Assembly: GCF_014651615.1 (NCBI RefSeq)
Contig: NZ_BMXF01000001.1
Span: 901,731 to 965,730, forward strand
Direction: 5' to 3'
DNA length: 64,000 nucleotides
Origin: Persicitalea jodogahamensis
GTDB lineage: Bacteria; Bacteroidota; Bacteroidia; Cytophagales; Spirosomataceae
Both the position numbers and the translations under genes were made by a program. Positions 15,214-25,664 of this stretch are shown piece by piece. Numbering within the stretch: the stretch's first letter is position 1; each line of letters opens with the position of its first letter. The notes beneath the pieces are model-generated. The model searched no databases, was not told where the DNA came from, and worked only from the letters and a program-made list of their open reading frames with translations.

Positions 15214-17871
15214 CTACTCAACCAGCCTTTTCAATTCATTCAGCTTTAAAAGCGCTTCGATGGGCGAGAGAGTGTTGATGTCTAGGAGAGAAAGCTTTTC
15301 TTTCAGCTCTTCCGTGCGCGGGTCGTTGGGTTCGAAGATACTGAGCTGAAAATTATTTTTAGGCATTTCCTTTACCTTCTGATCGCGCTTTTCGGTAAGA
15401 TGATCCTTTTCCAAATGCTGCATGATCTCACTGGCGCGGAGGACGATCAGTTGGGGCATTCCGGCGATTTGCGCCACGTGAATTCCGAAGCTGTGTTCGC
15501 TGCCACCGGGTTTCAGCTTGCGGAGGAAAATGATCTTATTGTCCACTTCCTTGACCGCCACGTTAAAGTTTTTGATGCGGGGAAAATCTTCCGATAGCTG
15601 GTTCAATTCATGGTAGTGCGTAGCAAAGAGCGTTTTGGCCTTGAAGTCGGGATGCGTGTGCAGGTACTCGGCGATAGCCCAGGCGATCGACACACCGTCG
15701 TAAGTACTGGTGCCACGACCGATCTCGTCCATCAATACCAGACTCCGATCACTGAGGTTATTGAGAATACTGGCCGTTTCGGTCATCTCGACCATAAAGG
15801 TACTTTCGCCCCGGCTCAGGTTATCGCTCGCCCCGACGCGGGTAAATACCTTGTCCACCAATCCGATGCTGGCCGCGCTGGCCGGGACGAAACTACCCAT
15901 CTGCGCCATCAGCACGATGAGCGCCGTTTGTCGTAGCAGAGCCGACTTTCCCGCCATGTTCGGGCCGGTGATAACGATGATCTGCTGGGTTTCGTCGTCC
16001 AGAAAAAGGTCATTCGGCACGTAGCTTTCGCCCAGTGGAAGTTGTTGCTCGATCACGGCGTGGCGCCCGTCTTTGATATCGAGTTCCTTCTCTTCGGTGA
16101 TGACAGGTTTTACGTAGTTATTCCTCCGCGCTACGGTCGCGAACGAACCCAGCGCATCCAGTACCGAAACGATGCGGGCATTCTGCTGAATGGCCGCGAC
16201 ATATTCGACGGTAGCGGTAACGATATCGTTGAAAATCCGTGCCTCAATGGCAAAAATCCGATCTTCGGCGTTGAGGATTTTCTCCTCGTACACTTTCAGT
16301 TCGGGCGTGATATAGCGCTCGGCGTTGACAAGCGTCTGCTTCCTGATCCACTCGGGCGGAACTTTGCTCTTATGGGCATTGCTCACTTCCAGGTAGTAGC
16401 CAAACACCTTGTTGAAAGCCACTTTCAGTGAAGAAATGCCTGTGCGCTCGATCTCTCTTTTCTGTACTTTGAGAAGGTAATCCTTACCCGAGAAGGCGAT
16501 ACCGTGCAATTCGTCCAGTTCGGAATCGACCCCGCTCTTGATCATACCACCCTGAGTGCTCAGGACCGGAGCATCTTCGCGAAGTTCCGTTTCAATTTTT
16601 TCCAGCAAAAACTCGCACGGATTCAACTGGTCGGCGTATTTGCGCAACACACCGGACGGTTTTTTGGGTTTGGCTTCACCGTCCTCTATTGCGTCAGGTT
16701 TGGCAATTGTGCGACTGCCTAACATCTGCTTGATAGGGGCAATCTGCAGCAGGGACTTCTTTAATTGCCCCAGCTCACGCGGACTGATCCGTCGCACGGC
16801 TACCTTGGAGATGAGCCGTTCGAGGTCGCCAATTTGTTTGAGGTAGTTCAGGAGTTCTTCGTGCAAATCCTCCTGTTGCAACAATAATTCTACCGTATCG
16901 AGCCGCTCTTCGATGGGCGTTTTTTCTTTTAAGGGCAAGACTACCCACTTGCGTAGCAGTCGTGCGCCCATCGGTGTCACGGTCTGGTCCAGAATCTGAA
17001 TCAACGGCACGCCGCCCTCCTGTTGCGGGAAGACGAGTTCAAGGTTGCGGATTGTGAAACGGTCGAGCCAAACGTACTTTTCCTCTTCCAACCGCGTGAT
17101 GCGGCTCACGTGCCCGATTTCCTTATGCTCGGTTTCGAGCAGGTAATGGATGATGACGCCCGCCGCCACTACGCCCAGCGGCAGCAACTCCACGCCGTAG
17201 CCTTTGAGGGTCGTGGTACGGAAGTGCGTAGTGAGTTTTTCGAAGGCGAAGTCATCGCCGAAGCACCAGTCTTCCAGAGTGAAGGTGTGAAACTTGTCGC
17301 CGAAAAGGTCGATGAATTCTTTCTTGCTTTTCTTGCAAAATAACACCTCGGCGGGGGCAAAGCTTTGCAGCATCTTGTCGACGTAACCCGCGTTGCCCTG
17401 GGCAACCAGGAACTCACCCGTCGAGATGTCAAGCAACGACAGGCCGAGTTGGTCGCCTTTGCCAAAGTGCACCGCCGCCAGGTAGTTGTTACGCCGCCCG
17501 TCCAGCACATTGTCGTTGAACGACACGCCGGGCGTCACCAGTTCGGTCACGCCTCGCTTGACAATGCCCTTTGCTTCGGCGGGATTTTCGAGCTGGTCGC
17601 AGATGGCCACGCGCTCGCCCGCCCGTACTAACTTGGGTAGATGCGTGTCGAGCGAATGGTGCGGAAAGCCCGCCAGCTCTTCATGGGCGCCACCGTTATT
17701 GCGACGCGTCAGAACGATACCCAGGATTTTGGACGCCCGAATGGCGTCCTCGCCGAAAGTTTCGTAAAAATCACCGACCCGGAACAGCAGCAGTGCGCCG
17801 GGGTACTTGGCTTTAATTTGATTGTACTGCTTATTGAGGGGCGTTTCCCTGCGTTTTGCGGACTTGGCCAA
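15214..17871 (-). CDS. mutS: DNA mismatch repair protein MutS
   Basis: An 885-aa mismatch sensor ATPase, normal in length. Domain I has the mismatch-binding FxE motif in [12 protein letters not shown]. Domains II-IV (connector, core, clamp) follow. The ATPase has Walker A GPNMAGKS at residues 636-643, the signature loop [12 protein letters not shown], Walker [18 protein letters not shown] and the HYHEL switch. It is a stand-alone gene. A good -7 box is found 50-60 bases upstream of the start (17922-17929). A REP element starts directly after the stop. No mutL is in the window. Confidence 0.98.
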   Translation of the reverse strand: MAKSAKRRETPLNKQYNQIKAKYPGALLLFRVGDFYETFGEDAIRASKILGIVLTRRNNGGAHEELAGFPHHSLDTHLPKLVRAGERVAICDQLENPAEAKGIVKRGVTELVTPGVSFNDNVLDGRRNNYLAAVHFGKGDQLGLSLLDISTGEFLVAQGNAGYVDKMLQSFAPAEVLFCKKSKKEFIDLFGDKFHTFTLEDWCFGDDFAFEKLTTHFRTTTLKGYGVELLPLGVVAAGVIIHYLLETEHKEIGHVSRITRLEEEKYVWLDRFTIRNLELVFPQQEGGVPLIQILDQTVTPMGARLLRKWVVLPLKEKTPIEERLDTVELLLQQEDLHEELLNYLKQIGDLERLISKVAVRRISPRELGQLKKSLLQIAPIKQMLGSRTIAKPDAIEDGEAKPKKPSGVLRKYADQLNPCEFLLEKIETELREDAPVLSTQGGMIKSGVDSELDELHGIAFSGKDYLLKVQKREIERTGISSLKVAFNKVFGYYLEVSNAHKSKVPPEWIRKQTLVNAERYITPELKVYEEKILNAEDRIFAIEARIFNDIVTATVEYVAAIQQNARIVSVLDALGSFATVARRNNYVKPVITEEKELDIKDGRHAVIEQQLPLGESYVPNDLFLDDETQQIIVITGPNMAGKSALLRQTALIVLMAQMGSFVPASAASIGLVDKVFTRVGASDNLSRGESTFMVEMTETASILNNLSDRSLVLMDEIGRGTSTYDGVSIAWAIAEYLHTHPDFKAKTLFATHYHELNQLSEDFPRIKNFNVAVKEVDNKIIFLRKLKPGGSEHSFGIHVAQIAGMPQLIVLRASEIMQHLEKDHLTEKRDQKVKEMPKNNFQLSIFEPNDPRTEELKEKLSLLDINTLSPIEALLKLNELKRLVE

Positions 17872-18242
17872 AGCGAATTTGCTTTACAGATTGGAAGCGG
17901 AAAAAATTTTCCGTGTAAATACAAATTTAAGGTATTGGGGTGGTTTGGCAAGGATTGGCGTAGGTTTTGCCCCAAAGTTCGCCGGACGGGCTATTACCCG
18001 GATCTTGCACGGGGCATCGGAGGATTTCATCTTGCCTATGGCAATCTGCTTATCCTTCGGCGGATGATCCGGATCATGCTTCAGATTGTGCTTTAGACTA
18101 TCGTCCCTATCTTTACCCATGAGCAAGATTCCAGAGCCAGGGTCTTTGGGGAGGCAGCTGAACGGCATAAGGCGCAGCAAGGTGAACGCCAATCACTGAC
18201 TGTAAACAATAGTCGGAAATTCGAAATCGATCAAGAGCCGGA
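17872..18242. other. Divergent region between mutS and a membrane-protein gene
   Basis: 371 bases. The mutS promoter is the only element recognised. A minus-strand open frame from 18120 to 17884 exists but contains that promoter and is not accepted as a gene. Confidence 0.45.
17922..17929 (-). promoter_or_regulatory. -7 box of mutS
   Basis: TAAATTTG on the minus strand, with TTG 18 bases upstream (17948-17950), matches the Bacteroidota promoter pattern. The leader would be about 45 bases. Confidence 0.6.
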
Positions 18243-18794
18243 ATGACCAAAAAAGTACTACTATCCCTTGCCTCAATATTTCTGATCTGGCAATCATTCG
18301 GTTTGTTGAGTGTTATTGATACGTTCAGAACAGATTCATTACTGTTTACCATCTTCATGGCATGGGTTATCAATCTTTTTATAACCGGGATATTTGCGTT
18401 TGCTGGTTTTGCTTTTCCAACTCAAAAACTTCTCCCTGAAAAATATTACAGAATAAGGAATCCGGTAAGATTAAAGAAAGTATACAGAGCGTTGAAGGTC
18501 TCCTGGTTCAGGAAAGCACTGTTAGCTACTTTATGGAAGAGCCGGAGTCAAAGAAAAAAATACTTTGATGGGAAGAGGGAAGGGATCGCAAACCTGGTCG
18601 AACAATCGATGAAATCCGAGTTTGGGCATTTAATCCCATTCGTACTAATCACCTTTGTAAGTGGTTATTTGATATTGATTCATTCAATCGAATTGGGAAT
18701 TTTTTCCCTTTTAGTAAATCTGATCGGTAATCTATACCCGATCATTCTCCAGAGGTACCATCGAATGAGAATCCAGGCAATGAGCGTAGCGTGA
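18243..18794 (+). CDS. Membrane protein, possibly of the CrtO-like acyltransferase family
   Basis: A 183-aa membrane protein. Hydrophobic segments lie at about residues 5-22, 35-58, 122-142 and 146-166, with a basic cytoplasmic-looking loop between the second and third (RNPVRLKKVYRALKVSWFRK). The ending NLYPIILQRYHRMRIQ, with the NxYPxxLQRYxRxR pattern, is like that of the glycosyl-4,4'-diaponeurosporenoate acyltransferase (CrtO) family; this is a recalled resemblance and not decisive. No carotenoid gene is nearby. It is transcribed alone ahead of the RND pump gene, 184 bases away. Confidence 0.65.
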   Translation: MTKKVLLSLASIFLIWQSFGLLSVIDTFRTDSLLFTIFMAWVINLFITGIFAFAGFAFPTQKLLPEKYYRIRNPVRLKKVYRALKVSWFRKALLATLWKSRSQRKKYFDGKREGIANLVEQSMKSEFGHLIPFVLITFVSGYLILIHSIELGIFSLLVNLIGNLYPIILQRYHRMRIQAMSVA

Positions 18795-18978
18795 CAGAGA
18801 GGGCACATCTGTTGTGATTCGGGCAATCGTCCTTATATTTACCTGGAAAACTGCAATGGTGGCTACAATCCATTTGGAAGTACCTGAAAAGAGCAGTTTG
18901 CCGAGTCCCGATAACCGTATTCTACCGTGAAAACAAGGGAATGTACCTTTCCGCTATGGCGACGTTAAATCTAACTAA

Positions 18979-21900
18979 ATGAGTATTTCAACGCTTTCGA
19001 TTAAGCGCCCGGTTTTGGCCATTGTGATGAATCTGCTCATCATTCTTTTCGGTTTTCTGGGATTTAAGTACTTGGGGATGCGGGAGTTCCCGTCCATTGA
19101 TCCACCCGTGGTTTCTATCCGTACCAGCTATACCGGGGCCAATGCCGATATCATCGAGTCGCAGATCACCGAGCCGCTCGAAAAGCAGATAAACAGTATC
19201 GAAGGCATCAAGTCCATTTATTCCACGAGTGCGCAGGGAGTTAGCCAGATCACGGTGGAATTCGACATCGCAGCCGACATGGAGCGCGCCGCCAACGACG
19301 TGCGTGACAAAGTGGGCTCGGCAGTGCGCGTTCTGCCGCTCGACATCGACGGTCCGCCCACTGTCAGCAAAGCTGATGCCAACTCCGAACCGATTGTTGT
19401 ACTGACTTTTCAGAGCAGTACTCGTTCGCACCTGGAAGTGAGCGACTACGCCGAGAATGTCATCGCCCAGCGGTTGCAAACTATCAATGGCGTCAGCGAT
19501 ATCCGCATTTTCGGCCAGAAGCGCTACGCCATGCGCATTTGGATGGACCCCGGTAAAATGGCTTCGCTGGGCATCACGACCCAAGACGTGAAACGCGCTC
19601 TCGATCGCGAAAACGTAGAATTGCCCAGCGGCAAAATCGCGGGTAATGCTACCGAGCTCACCGTAAAAACCATTGGTCGCTTCAAGACGGAGGAGGATTT
19701 TAATGAGATGATCGTGGCCAACACGGCCACACAGACTGTTCATTTAAAGGACATTGGCAATGCAACGTTGGGGCCCGAAAACGAAGAGACCATCCTGCGG
19801 CTGGATAACGTGCCGATGATCGGTCTGGCGATAACGCCCATGCCCGGCTCCAACTACATCGAAATCGCCGACGAGGTGAACCGCCGCATGATGGACATCA
19901 AGCGGGAACTACCCAAAGATTGCGAACTGGACACGCTGATCGACAACACCATTTTTGTGAAACGGTCCATCGAGGAGGTAGTCGAAACGCTGCTGATTGC
20001 TATCGGGCTGGTAATTATCATCATTTTCCTGTTTTTCCGCGATTGGGTCGTGGCCATCCGGCCATTGATCGACATCCCCGTATCGCTGATAGGGACTTTT
20101 TTCATCATGTACCTGATGGGTTTTTCGGTGAACGTTCTCACGCTGCTGGCCATCGTGCTGGCGACCGGGCTGGTGGTGGACGATGGCATCGTGGTGACAG
20201 AGAATATTTTCAAGAAAATCGAGGAGGGTATGAGTCCCATTGAGGCGGCCATCAAAGGTTCGAACGAAATTATGTTTGCCGTTTTGTCTACGTCCATCAC
20301 GCTGGCGTCGGTGTTCCTTCCCGTCATTTTCATGCAGGGTTTCGTGGGCAAGCTGTTCCGGGAATTTGGTATCGTCATCTCGGCGGCGGTTCTGATTTCT
20401 GCCTTCGTTTCCCTGACTTTGACCCCAATGCTAAATGCCTACCTGGCCCGCAAGGATCAGAAGCGGAGCTGGTTTTACAACAAAACCGAACCCTTTTATG
20501 AAAAACTGACCGACGGGTATGGCCGCGCATTGGGCAATTTCATGAAAATTCGGTGGGTGGCTCTCCCACTGATTCTGCTCACACTGGGTATGGTGTGGTA
20601 CTTTGGCAAAAACCTGCAATCGGAACTCGCTCCGCTCGACGACCGCAACTGGTTCCGGCTGTCGATGACGACGCCCGAAGGTTCCTCCTACGAATTTACG
20701 GACCGCTACATCCAATCGGTCAGCCAATTACTGACCGACTCCATGCCGGGAAAAAAAGGAATCATGCTCGTGACCTCGCCCGGTAACTCGGGTTTGGGCG
20801 CGACCAACAATGGCAACGGCCGCATTGCTCTGGTGGACCGCAAAGAACGTGATATGAGCCAGCAGGAGGTCGTGGATTGGATTACCAAACGCCTTAAAAA
20901 CTATCCGGACGCCAAATCCTTTGTGGTGCAGCAGCAGACGATCGCCGTGGATTCGCGCGGAGGGCTACCCGTTCAATATGTGATTCAGGCCCCGGATTTC
21001 GAAAAACTGCGCGAATACGTTCCGAAATTCATGGACGAAATTGCTGACGATCCCACCTTCTCGGTAACGGATGTCAACCTGAAATTCAGCAAACCCGAGT
21101 TGCAGATTTCCATTGACCGCGAGAAAGCCAAAGCCGTGGGGGTGTCGGTGTCTGACGTGGCCCAGACCCTACAGCTGGCCTTTGCCGGACAGCGCTTTGG
21201 GTACTTTACGATGAATGGGCGGCAATATCAGGTTATCGGTCAGTATGACCGCGCTAACCGCGATGAACCGCTTGATTTGAAAAGCATGTTTGTCAAAAAT
21301 GCCCAGGGCCAATTGGTGCAGCTCGATAATATCGTACGCGCCGACGAGGAGAGTAGCCCTCCGCAGTTGTTTCACTTCAATCGCTACATGAGCGCTACTG
21401 TACAGGCCGCCCTGGCTCCCGGTAAAACCATCGGCGATGGTATCGCAGCGATGGATGCCGCCCGCGACAAACTCTACGATGAGGCCATTCACACGCAACT
21501 GAGCGGGGCCTCGCGTGATTTTGCCGAGAGTTCGTCCAACACGCTTTTTTCGTTTTTCCTGGCCCTGATCCTGGTTTACTTCATTCTGGCGGCGCAATTC
21601 GAGAGTTTTGTGGACCCCTTCATCATCATGATTACGGTACCGCTCGCCATTGGCGGAGCCGTTTTTTCGCTCTGGTTCTTTGACCAGACGCTCAATATTT
21701 TCAGTCAGATCGGCATGATCATGCTCATCGGGCTGGTGACCAAAAATGGTATTCTGATCGTGGAGTTCGCCAATCAACTTAGGGAAAAAGGCATGAGCAA
21801 AATGGAAGCCGCCCATCAGGCCGCCGTCCTGCGGTTCCGACCAATCCTGATGACCAGTCTGGCCACAGTACTGGGCGCGATGCCGATTGCCCTGGCCCTG

Positions 21901-22089
21901 GGTTCGGCGGGTCGAAGCCGCATGTCGATGGGCATCGTCATCATGGGCGGGCTGCTTTTTTCTCTTATTCTGACGCTTTACGTCATTCCGGCAATGTACA
22001 CCTTCCTTTCCCGTCCCAAAAACTTCGAGCGGATGCGCAACATCGAACGCATTGCCCACGAAGCCGAGATGGCGCCTGTGGCAGAGTGA
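18979..22089 (+). CDS. RND efflux transporter permease (AcrB/HAE1 type)
   Basis: A 1036-aa proton-driven exporter of the inner membrane, normal in length. The topology is one helix at residues 10-28, a large periplasmic loop, helices 2-6 (from about 330), a second large loop, and helices 8-12 (from about 855). The proton-relay acids are in TGLVVDDGIVVTEN (helix 4), and a lysine lies in GLVTKNGILIVEFA (helix 10). Periplasmic porter and docking segments such as ANDVRDKVGSAV are recognisable. No adaptor or outer-membrane channel gene adjoins it; the adaptor at 3899 has the ending that usually precedes this very type of pump. Confidence 0.95.
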   Translation: MSISTLSIKRPVLAIVMNLLIILFGFLGFKYLGMREFPSIDPPVVSIRTSYTGANADIIESQITEPLEKQINSIEGIKSIYSTSAQGVSQITVEFDIAADMERAANDVRDKVGSAVRVLPLDIDGPPTVSKADANSEPIVVLTFQSSTRSHLEVSDYAENVIAQRLQTINGVSDIRIFGQKRYAMRIWMDPGKMASLGITTQDVKRALDRENVELPSGKIAGNATELTVKTIGRFKTEEDFNEMIVANTATQTVHLKDIGNATLGPENEETILRLDNVPMIGLAITPMPGSNYIEIADEVNRRMMDIKRELPKDCELDTLIDNTIFVKRSIEEVVETLLIAIGLVIIIIFLFFRDWVVAIRPLIDIPVSLIGTFFIMYLMGFSVNVLTLLAIVLATGLVVDDGIVVTENIFKKIEEGMSPIEAAIKGSNEIMFAVLSTSITLASVFLPVIFMQGFVGKLFREFGIVISAAVLISAFVSLTLTPMLNAYLARKDQKRSWFYNKTEPFYEKLTDGYGRALGNFMKIRWVALPLILLTLGMVWYFGKNLQSELAPLDDRNWFRLSMTTPEGSSYEFTDRYIQSVSQLLTDSMPGKKGIMLVTSPGNSGLGATNNGNGRIALVDRKERDMSQQEVVDWITKRLKNYPDAKSFVVQQQTIAVDSRGGLPVQYVIQAPDFEKLREYVPKFMDEIADDPTFSVTDVNLKFSKPELQISIDREKAKAVGVSVSDVAQTLQLAFAGQRFGYFTMNGRQYQVIGQYDRANRDEPLDLKSMFVKNAQGQLVQLDNIVRADEESSPPQLFHFNRYMSATVQAALAPGKTIGDGIAAMDAARDKLYDEAIHTQLSGASRDFAESSSNTLFSFFLALILVYFILAAQFESFVDPFIIMITVPLAIGGAVFSLWFFDQTLNIFSQIGMIMLIGLVTKNGILIVEFANQLREKGMSKMEAAHQAAVLRFRPILMTSLATVLGAMPIALALGSAGRSRMSMGIVIMGGLLFSLILTLYVIPAMYTFLSRPKNFERMRNIERIAHEAEMAPVAE

Positions 22090-22253
22090 TTTCACTCAAA
22101 TGCGGACAGACAAATCATCTTTCGATCTGGTTTTAGTTGCAGATTATTTCTGCTTTTTTGGAAAATTAGGTACTCTGGCAGATAGATCATCCAATTCTGT
22201 TTGGGAATCCCCAATTATCATCTACAATTCTTCCAAAAAAGCGTTTTATCTAT

Positions 22254-22261
22254 TATTTTTG
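22254..22261 (+). promoter_or_regulatory. -7 box of ahcY
   Basis: TATTTTTG matches TAnnTTTG. The transcript would start near 22268, which leaves a leader of about 28 bases to ATG 22296 but only a few to the in-frame ATG at 22275. Confidence 0.5.
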
Positions 22262-22295
22262 TACTTTATTAAGAATGCAAACTAAAACCCAAAAT

Positions 22296-23615
22296 ATGTC
22301 AACGACAACTGAAACTACCTATGTACCTTACAAGGTAAAAGACATTAATCTGGCCGACTGGGGCCGGAAGGAAATCTCACTAGCCGAAGCAGAAATGCCC
22401 GGTCTGATGAAAATCCGCGAGGAATACGGCCCTTCGCAGCCATTGAAAGGTGCACGCATTGCAGGCTGCCTGCACATGACGATCCAAACGGCGGTTCTGA
22501 TTGAGACGCTTACTGCGCTTGGTGCGGACGTTACCTGGTCTTCCTGCAATATTTTCTCGACGCAAGACCACGCTGCCGCTGCTATTGCTGCGACTGGCGT
22601 ACCCGTCTTTGCGTGGAAGGGCATGAACGAGGAGGAGTTCAACTGGTGCATCGAGCAAACGCTGTTCTTCGGTGAAGAGCGCCAGCCTCTGAACCTGATC
22701 TTGGACGATGGCGGCGACCTGACCAACATGGTATTCGACGATTATCCCGAGCTTATTTCCGGCATCAAAGGACTTTCGGAAGAAACTACGACTGGTGTTC
22801 ACCGCTTGTATGAGCGCATGAAGAAAGGTACGTTGCACCTGCCCGCCATCAACGTCAACGATTCGGTGACTAAGTCGAAATTCGATAATAAATACGGTTG
22901 CCGTGAGTCGCTGGTGGACGCTATCCGTCGTGCTACCGACCTGATGATGGCCGGAAAAGTGGCCGTTGTAGCTGGTTATGGTGACGTGGGAAAAGGCTCC
23001 GCCGAATCGCTCCGTGGTGTAGGTGTACGGGTACTAGTGACGGAAATCGACCCGATTTGCGCGTTGCAGGCTGCGATGGATGGTTTCGAAGTCGTAACGA
23101 TGGATGAGGCCGCCGAGCGTGCCAATATCTTCGTGACTGCTACCGGAAACTTCAACATTATCACCGAGCGTCACTTCCGCACGATGCGTGATAAGTCTAT
23201 CGTCTGCAACATTGGCCACTTCGATAACGAGATCGACATGGCGTGGTTGAACAAAACGTACGGCAGCACCAAATCGCAGATCAAGCCGCAGGTGGATATG
23301 TACACCATTGACGGTAAGGATATCATCGTGCTGGCCGAAGGTCGCCTGGTGAACCTGGGTTGCGCCATGGGCCACCCATCGTTTGTAATGTCCTGCTCGT
23401 TTGCCAACCAGACTCTGGCGCAGATTGAGCTTTGGAACAACACGGACGCTTATGAGAAGAAAGTGTATGTGCTGCCCAAGGTACTTGACGAAAAAGTGGC
23501 TAAGCTTCACCTCGAACATGTGGGTGCGAAGCTTGACTCTCTGACTCCTGAGCAAGCCGAGTACATTGGCGTGACGTACGAAGGACCGTTTAAGCCGGAG
23601 ACATACCGTTATTAA
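22296..23615 (+). CDS. ahcY: Adenosylhomocysteinase (S-adenosylhomocysteine hydrolase)
   Basis: Splits S-adenosylhomocysteine to adenosine and homocysteine with bound NAD, so it clears the product of methyltransferases. 439 aa from ATG 22296. Substrate residues are in [31 protein letters not shown] and [16 protein letters not shown]. The NAD site is [20 protein letters not shown]. The usual C-terminus EQAEYIGV...KPETYRY is complete. An ATG seven codons earlier (22275) is also in frame; 22296 is favoured by the -7 box position. A strong terminator follows. Confidence 0.97.
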   Translation: MSTTTETTYVPYKVKDINLADWGRKEISLAEAEMPGLMKIREEYGPSQPLKGARIAGCLHMTIQTAVLIETLTALGADVTWSSCNIFSTQDHAAAAIAATGVPVFAWKGMNEEEFNWCIEQTLFFGEERQPLNLILDDGGDLTNMVFDDYPELISGIKGLSEETTTGVHRLYERMKKGTLHLPAINVNDSVTKSKFDNKYGCRESLVDAIRRATDLMMAGKVAVVAGYGDVGKGSAESLRGVGVRVLVTEIDPICALQAAMDGFEVVTMDEAAERANIFVTATGNFNIITERHFRTMRDKSIVCNIGHFDNEIDMAWLNKTYGSTKSQIKPQVDMYTIDGKDIIVLAEGRLVNLGCAMGHPSFVMSCSFANQTLAQIELWNNTDAYEKKVYVLPKVLDEKVAKLHLEHVGAKLDSLTPEQAEYIGVTYEGPFKPETYRY

Positions 23616-23710
23616 CTTTGAATCGGTCCGCCGATGCGGAGTGAATGGGGGGCGCTGCTGCGCTGGAATACCGAACTCCGGTCTCACTCCTTTGCAAAAT
23701 TCAATAAAAA

Positions 23711-23742
23711 AGCCCCGCCCGGAAAATTTTCCGGGCGGGGCT
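23711..23742. terminator. Bidirectional terminator between ahcY and the MscS gene
   Basis: A perfect 16+16 palindrome, AGCCCCGCCCGGAAAA and its complement, with A-run and T-run flanks. Confidence 0.9.
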
Positions 23743-23792
23743 TTTTGTCTTTGAGAGATTTTGTTATTCACTCATCACTCATAATTCCTCAT

Positions 23793-24692
23793 TCAATTCT
23801 CCCGCCCGTCCAGCATGGGCACCGTTTCTTTTCCAATGCCGTCGCTCTTAGCAAATTCCAACGTACGGATCGGGAAGGGAATCGTAATGTCGTTGGCATC
23901 GAAAGCTTTCTTGATGGCTTTAATAACCTCACTCTTGGCTAAGGGTGGCCCCGCAACATCCTGCTTGATCCAGAACCAGACCAAAAAGTTGATGCTGCTA
24001 TCGCCAAACTCGGTAAAGTGCAATTCGGCCGGTTTAAACTCACTTATAAATTCCAGGCTGTTTACGGCCTCCAAAGCTAATTGCTGGACTCTGTCCAGAT
24101 CGTCGGTATAGGCAATGCCGCAATCAACCTGCATCCGTCTTTGGCCTGATTTAGAAAAATTGGTGATGGGATTCTGGAAAATGTCCTTGCTGGGAATCTC
24201 GATTTCCTGACCGGCAAAGTTGTCTATGATGACGGAACGAAGGTTAATAGACTTTACTTTACCCATGAACCCGTTGGTTTGCACCACATCGCCGACTTGT
24301 ATGGGGCGTTGTAAAGTAATAAATGTGCCCGAAATAAAATTGGCAGTAAGGTCCTGAAATGCAAAACCAACGGCCAGAGCAACTACCCCGGCCCCAGCCA
24401 GCAGGGAAGTCACGGTTTTATCCAATCCCAGAATACTTAATGCACAAAATAGCCCGACTGAGAGAATGGCCACCCGGCTCAATGTGGAAACCAGCGACAC
24501 CAGCGAAATGTTGTGTGAAAGCCTACCCATAAGCCGGGCAATGGCCTTACGGGCAAAGCGCGACACAAAGCTGAACACGAAGACGACAATCACCGCCAAA
24601 ACGAAATTGGGGATAAGCGCCACGATCATCTCATACCAATAAGTGAGTTTGTCGCTGATTAAGGTGATGTAATCGGTGATTTGGATAAACAT
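23793..24692 (-). CDS. Small mechanosensitive channel, MscS family
   Basis: A 299-aa inner-membrane channel that opens when turgor rises. Three hydrophobic segments lie at about residues 20-45, 65-85 and 88-112. The pore helix is rich in Gly and Ala (LLAGAGVVALAVGFAFQ), and the following LTANFISGTFITLQRPIQVG is the standard start of the cytoplasmic beta domain. Next come VKSINLRSVIIDNFAGQEIEIPS and a C-terminal alpha/beta domain ending in an IPFPIRTLEF motif. Length and order match the short MscS form (YnaI/MscS core). It is convergent with ahcY. Confidence 0.93.
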   Translation of the reverse strand: MFIQITDYITLISDKLTYWYEMIVALIPNFVLAVIVVFVFSFVSRFARKAIARLMGRLSHNISLVSLVSTLSRVAILSVGLFCALSILGLDKTVTSLLAGAGVVALAVGFAFQDLTANFISGTFITLQRPIQVGDVVQTNGFMGKVKSINLRSVIIDNFAGQEIEIPSKDIFQNPITNFSKSGQRRMQVDCGIAYTDDLDRVQQLALEAVNSLEFISEFKPAELHFTEFGDSSINFLVWFWIKQDVAGPPLAKSEVIKAIKKAFDANDITIPFPIRTLEFAKSDGIGKETVPMLDGREN

Positions 24693-24870
24693 AAAAAAAA
24701 CGATTGAATATTTTCAAGATAGACTGATCTACTATACCTTTAACGAAAGACAGCAGAAATCATTCCTTGCAAGCTAAAGCTTTACTTGGTAATGTGCAAA
24801 ATTCCGGGCCAATGCACCAGTGAAATGGCCTCAATCACTTGTATTTATCCTATTTATTTAATTATTGAAA

Positions 24871-25557
24871 ATGAAATTTGGCGTAGTAGTTTTCCCCGGT
24901 TCTAATTGCGATGACGATACCGTTTTCGCGCTGCAACACAATTTGGGGCAGGAGGTCGTCAAGCTGTGGCACAAAGACCACGACCTACAGGGCTGTGATT
25001 TTGTAATCCTGCCCGGCGGGTTTTCTTACGGCGATTACCTCCGCACGGGGGCTATTGCCCGCTTCTCCCCGCTGATGAATGAGGTGATCGAACATGCCAA
25101 TCGCGGCGGCTATGTGATGGGCATCTGCAACGGTTTCCAGATTCTGGTGGAGGCCGGGCTACTACCCGGTGTCCTGCTGCGCAACCTTTCGCAGAAGTAC
25201 GTTTGTAAGAATATTCACCTGCTGCCACAAAGCAAGGCTGCCTCACTTACGTCCAGCCTTGAGTCCCGCGCTTACACCATTCCCATCGCCCATGGCGACG
25301 GTCGGTACTTCACTGATGCAGATGGCCTGAAAAAGCTCAACGATAATGACCAGGTTTTATTCCGCTATTGCGACGCCGACGGCAACATTAGCGATGAAGC
25401 CAATCCTAACGGTAGTCTGGACAGCATCGCTGGTATCGCCAACGCTGGCTTCAATGTTTTTGGAATGATGCCGCATCCCGAGCGGGCTTCCGACGAGGCC
25501 TTGGGCAATGCTGACGGGCGGATTATTTTAGAACAGCTGGTTGGTGTTTTAGTGTAA
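24871..25557 (+). CDS. purQ: Phosphoribosylformylglycinamidine synthase subunit PurQ
   Basis: The glutaminase part of the FGAM synthase complex PurLQS, supplying ammonia for the fourth step of purine synthesis. 228 aa from ATG 24871; a TTG two codons earlier is not needed. The class I amidotransferase triad is visible: nucleophile Cys86 in GYVMGICNGFQ, plus H and E in MMPHPERASDE. The oxyanion and glycine-rich segment is LPGGFSYGDYLRTGAIAR. It is monocistronic with a terminator. The partner purS lies 7.2 kb downstream in the same orientation, and purL is not in the window. Confidence 0.96.
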   Translation: MKFGVVVFPGSNCDDDTVFALQHNLGQEVVKLWHKDHDLQGCDFVILPGGFSYGDYLRTGAIARFSPLMNEVIEHANRGGYVMGICNGFQILVEAGLLPGVLLRNLSQKYVCKNIHLLPQSKAASLTSSLESRAYTIPIAHGDGRYFTDADGLKKLNDNDQVLFRYCDADGNISDEANPNGSLDSIAGIANAGFNVFGMMPHPERASDEALGNADGRIILEQLVGVLV

Positions 25558-25601
25558 CGCTTCCGGCGATTTGAACAATCGTGAACGATAAGAAGCCAAA
25601 C

Positions 25602-25641
25602 AAAAAAGCGGCTGGTCCTATATGGAAACCAGCCGCTTTTT
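25602..25641. terminator. Bidirectional terminator between purQ and the LolA-like gene
   Basis: AAAAAGCGGCTGGT and its complement ACCAGCCGCTTTTT with an 11-base loop, A-run on one side and T-run on the other. Confidence 0.9.
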
Positions 25642-25664
25642 CACTCATTCTAGATACCTGAGTC

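Noticed and set aside
15610-16431. Several plus-strand frames over 100 codons opposite mutS
   Set aside because: All are antisense shadows of conserved MutS domains caused by GC-rich codon use.
17884-18120. Minus-strand open frame upstream of mutS (MGKDRDDSLKHNLKHDPDHP...)
   Set aside because: It contains the likely mutS promoter (-7 box 17922-17929), ends 12 bases before mutS, and shows no family character in its second half. It may still be a small gene, but the sequence does not support it.
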